Source of the DNA: Brevibacterium sp. ZH18
Lineage (GTDB): Bacteria > Actinomycetota > Actinomycetes > Actinomycetales > Brevibacteriaceae
NCBI RefSeq assembly: GCF_022748595.1
Contig: NZ_JALDSX010000012.1
Span: 1 to 64,000, forward strand
DNA: 64,000 nucleotides
Direction of reading: 5' to 3'
Below are positions 63,140 to 64,000 of this stretch, piece by piece. The notes beneath the pieces were generated by a model. The model was not told the DNA's origin. It saw only the letters and a program-made list of their open reading frames with translations, and ran no database searches. The translations under genes and the position numbers were made by a program. The first letter of the stretch is position 1. Every line of letters begins with the position of its first letter.

Positions 63140-63637
63140 ATGAAGTCAGTTCCTCGGGCATTTTCTGCCCTGTCGGTGGCGGTCGCCCTCGTGCTCGCCG
63201 GATGCAGCTCCGACAACAGCGCTGGCGGTGACGCCGAAGCCGGGCAGAGCGCTGAAGTGCCGTCGGGGGCGTTCAAGGACACTGGCGAGCTCGGAGAGTT
63301 CCTACTCGGCAGCATCGACGAGGTCGAAGTGCACCGAGAATCCGAGAGCAATCCGGACTTCGACAAAGATAATGAGGCCGACCGGCTTCATGTCGAGTTC
63401 CCCTCAGTGGGCAAGCCGAACTCGGATCAGAAGGCGACTGCGGATGCGGTCCAGGGTGCAGCCAGCGCGGACTTCGACTACGACGTGCTCATGGTCACCG
63501 GCACTACGGACACCGGCACCTGGTCATACATGTACAGTGCCGACACCGTCGACAAGCTGACCAAGGACGGCGCGGTCGTCGAGGCCGACTCGGTCTGGGA
63601 CTCGGCTGATCAGGTGTACGACTCCGTGCATCAGTGA
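63140..63637 (+). CDS. Small lipoprotein of unknown function
   Basis: ATG 63140 (GTG 63131 is also in frame) gives 165 residues with a signal peptide ending VAVALVLAGC, an acylated Cys near residue 22. An acidic, Gly/Ala-rich linker and a compact body follow (EFLLGSIDEVEVHRES, then YDVLMVTGTTDTGTWSYMYSAD). No family is recognised. It would be attached to the outer face of the membrane. It is a separate unit, 79 bp after the ThDP-enzyme gene. Confidence 0.7.
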   Translation: MKSVPRAFSALSVAVALVLAGCSSDNSAGGDAEAGQSAEVPSGAFKDTGELGEFLLGSIDEVEVHRESESNPDFDKDNEADRLHVEFPSVGKPNSDQKATADAVQGAASADFDYDVLMVTGTTDTGTWSYMYSADTVDKLTKDGAVVEADSVWDSADQVYDSVHQ

Positions 63638-63712
63638 TTCGCCTGGCAGTACCTGGCATCGCCGCTGATAGTCAGCCGCGGGCAATCGCTCACCAACTAT
63701 TGGGCCGGGGAC

Positions 63713-63744
63713 AGGGCCCCGACTCATCAGAGAAGGGGCCCTGC
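63713..63744. terminator. Bidirectional hairpin terminator between lipoprotein and dehydrogenase genes
   Basis: CAGGGCCCC (63713-63721) pairs perfectly with GGGGCCCTG (63736-63744) across a 14-base loop. It sits between two converging stop codons (63637 and 63769). Confidence 0.75.
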
Positions 63745-63768
63745 AGAGATAAGAAAACCGGAACTCGG

Positions 63769-64000
63769 TCAGGCTCGGGGGTCGACGATGATCTTCACAT
63801 GATGCTCGTTGTTGTTGATGAGTTCGTCGAACCCGCCCGTGATCAGCTCATCGAGACCGATGCGACCAGTGATAAAGGGCGAGAGATCAAGTTCGCCGCT
63901 GCGCACGAGCTCGATCGTCGCAGGGTGATCGCCCGAGTACCCGATGGTACCGCGGAGATCGATCTCCTTGAGCACGAGTTTCGGCATGTCGACCTCTGGC
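63769..64000 (-). CDS. 2,3-butanediol dehydrogenase-like zinc MDR enzyme (5' end beyond window)
   Basis: The frame runs to the right edge; only the last ~77 residues are visible. PEVDMPKLVLKEIDLRGTIGY and GDHPATIELVRSGELDLSPFITGRIGLDELI, then NNNEHHVKIIVD match the C-terminal part of butanediol/sorbitol-type alcohol dehydrogenases. The Zn-ligand part is outside the window. If correct it oxidises a vicinal diol or a polyol. An acetolactate-synthase-like gene is 0.7 kb away on the other strand. Confidence 0.75.
   Translation of the reverse strand, partial: PEVDMPKLVLKEIDLRGTIGYSGDHPATIELVRSGELDLSPFITGRIGLDELITGGFDELINNNEHHVKIIVDPRA

Overview
The window is high-GC DNA with dense, short-gapped operons, frequent ATGA/GTGA/TGATG start-stop overlaps and GTG/TTG starts. 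It looks like the chromosome of an actinobacterium, and the repertoire (many acyl-CoA enzymes, SSS/BCCT/MHS transporters, PrpF/MatC, CopB-type ATPase) fits a Brevibacterium-like member of Micrococcales. The genus is inference; no rRNA, tRNA or marker gene is present to confirm it. I see no CRISPR array, prophage, insertion sequence, rRNA or tRNA.

Layout. 1-4.5 kb: the end of an unidentified gene, a membrane-anchored sulfite-oxidase-type molybdoenzyme, and a sodium:solute symporter with a small membrane partner and a probably frameshifted hypothetical gene. 4.5-9.3 kb: a visibly AT-richer acetoacetate module (acetoacetyl-CoA synthetase, AtoE-type transporter, PucR/CdaR regulator). 9.3-10.7 kb: a divergent VOC-protein/AraC pair. 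10.7-15.9 kb: a complete oligopeptide-type ABC importer. 16.1-19.8 kb: a LysR regulator divergent from a PrpF-type isomerase and a MatC-type carboxylate carrier. 19.9-23.7 kb: an SbcD/SbcC-like pair. 23.7-35.4 kb: an acyl-CoA region with three acyl-CoA ligases, two acyl-CoA dehydrogenases, two short- or medium-chain dehydrogenases, an APH-fold kinase and a TetR regulator. The ligase-ACAD-SDR-kinase set resembles the LvaACDE-type 4-hydroxyacid (levulinate) route. 35.5-37.1 kb: a NERD nuclease-helicase. 37.2-44.4 kb: MHS and APC transporters, a universal stress protein, a BCCT transporter and a quinone-oxidoreductase-like MDR enzyme. 44.5-49.3 kb: a GntP permease / four-carbon acid sugar kinase / PdxA2 / DeoR operon, the standard D-threonate or D-erythronate catabolic set.

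49.6-58 kb is the most interesting part. An MFS permease-amidase operon and a long opposite-strand operon (imidase-like polysaccharide-deacetylase-fold hydrolase, MFS permease, two SDRs, a small CxxC protein) flank a LacI regulator. The same 14-bp palindromic operator lies upstream of both operons. I read this as one regulon for uptake and two-step hydrolysis of a cyclic imide or similar cyclic amide: imidase, then half-amidase, then oxidation by SDRs. The second MFS gene carries an in-frame stop at codon 17.

58-64 kb: a CopB-type copper ATPase behind a CsoR-like palindrome, a CatE-like extradiol dioxygenase, a ThDP enzyme of the acetolactate synthase type, a small lipoprotein, and the C-terminal part of a butanediol-dehydrogenase-like enzyme running off the right edge.

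Functions are assigned from recognisable motifs and gene order only. No database search was run.
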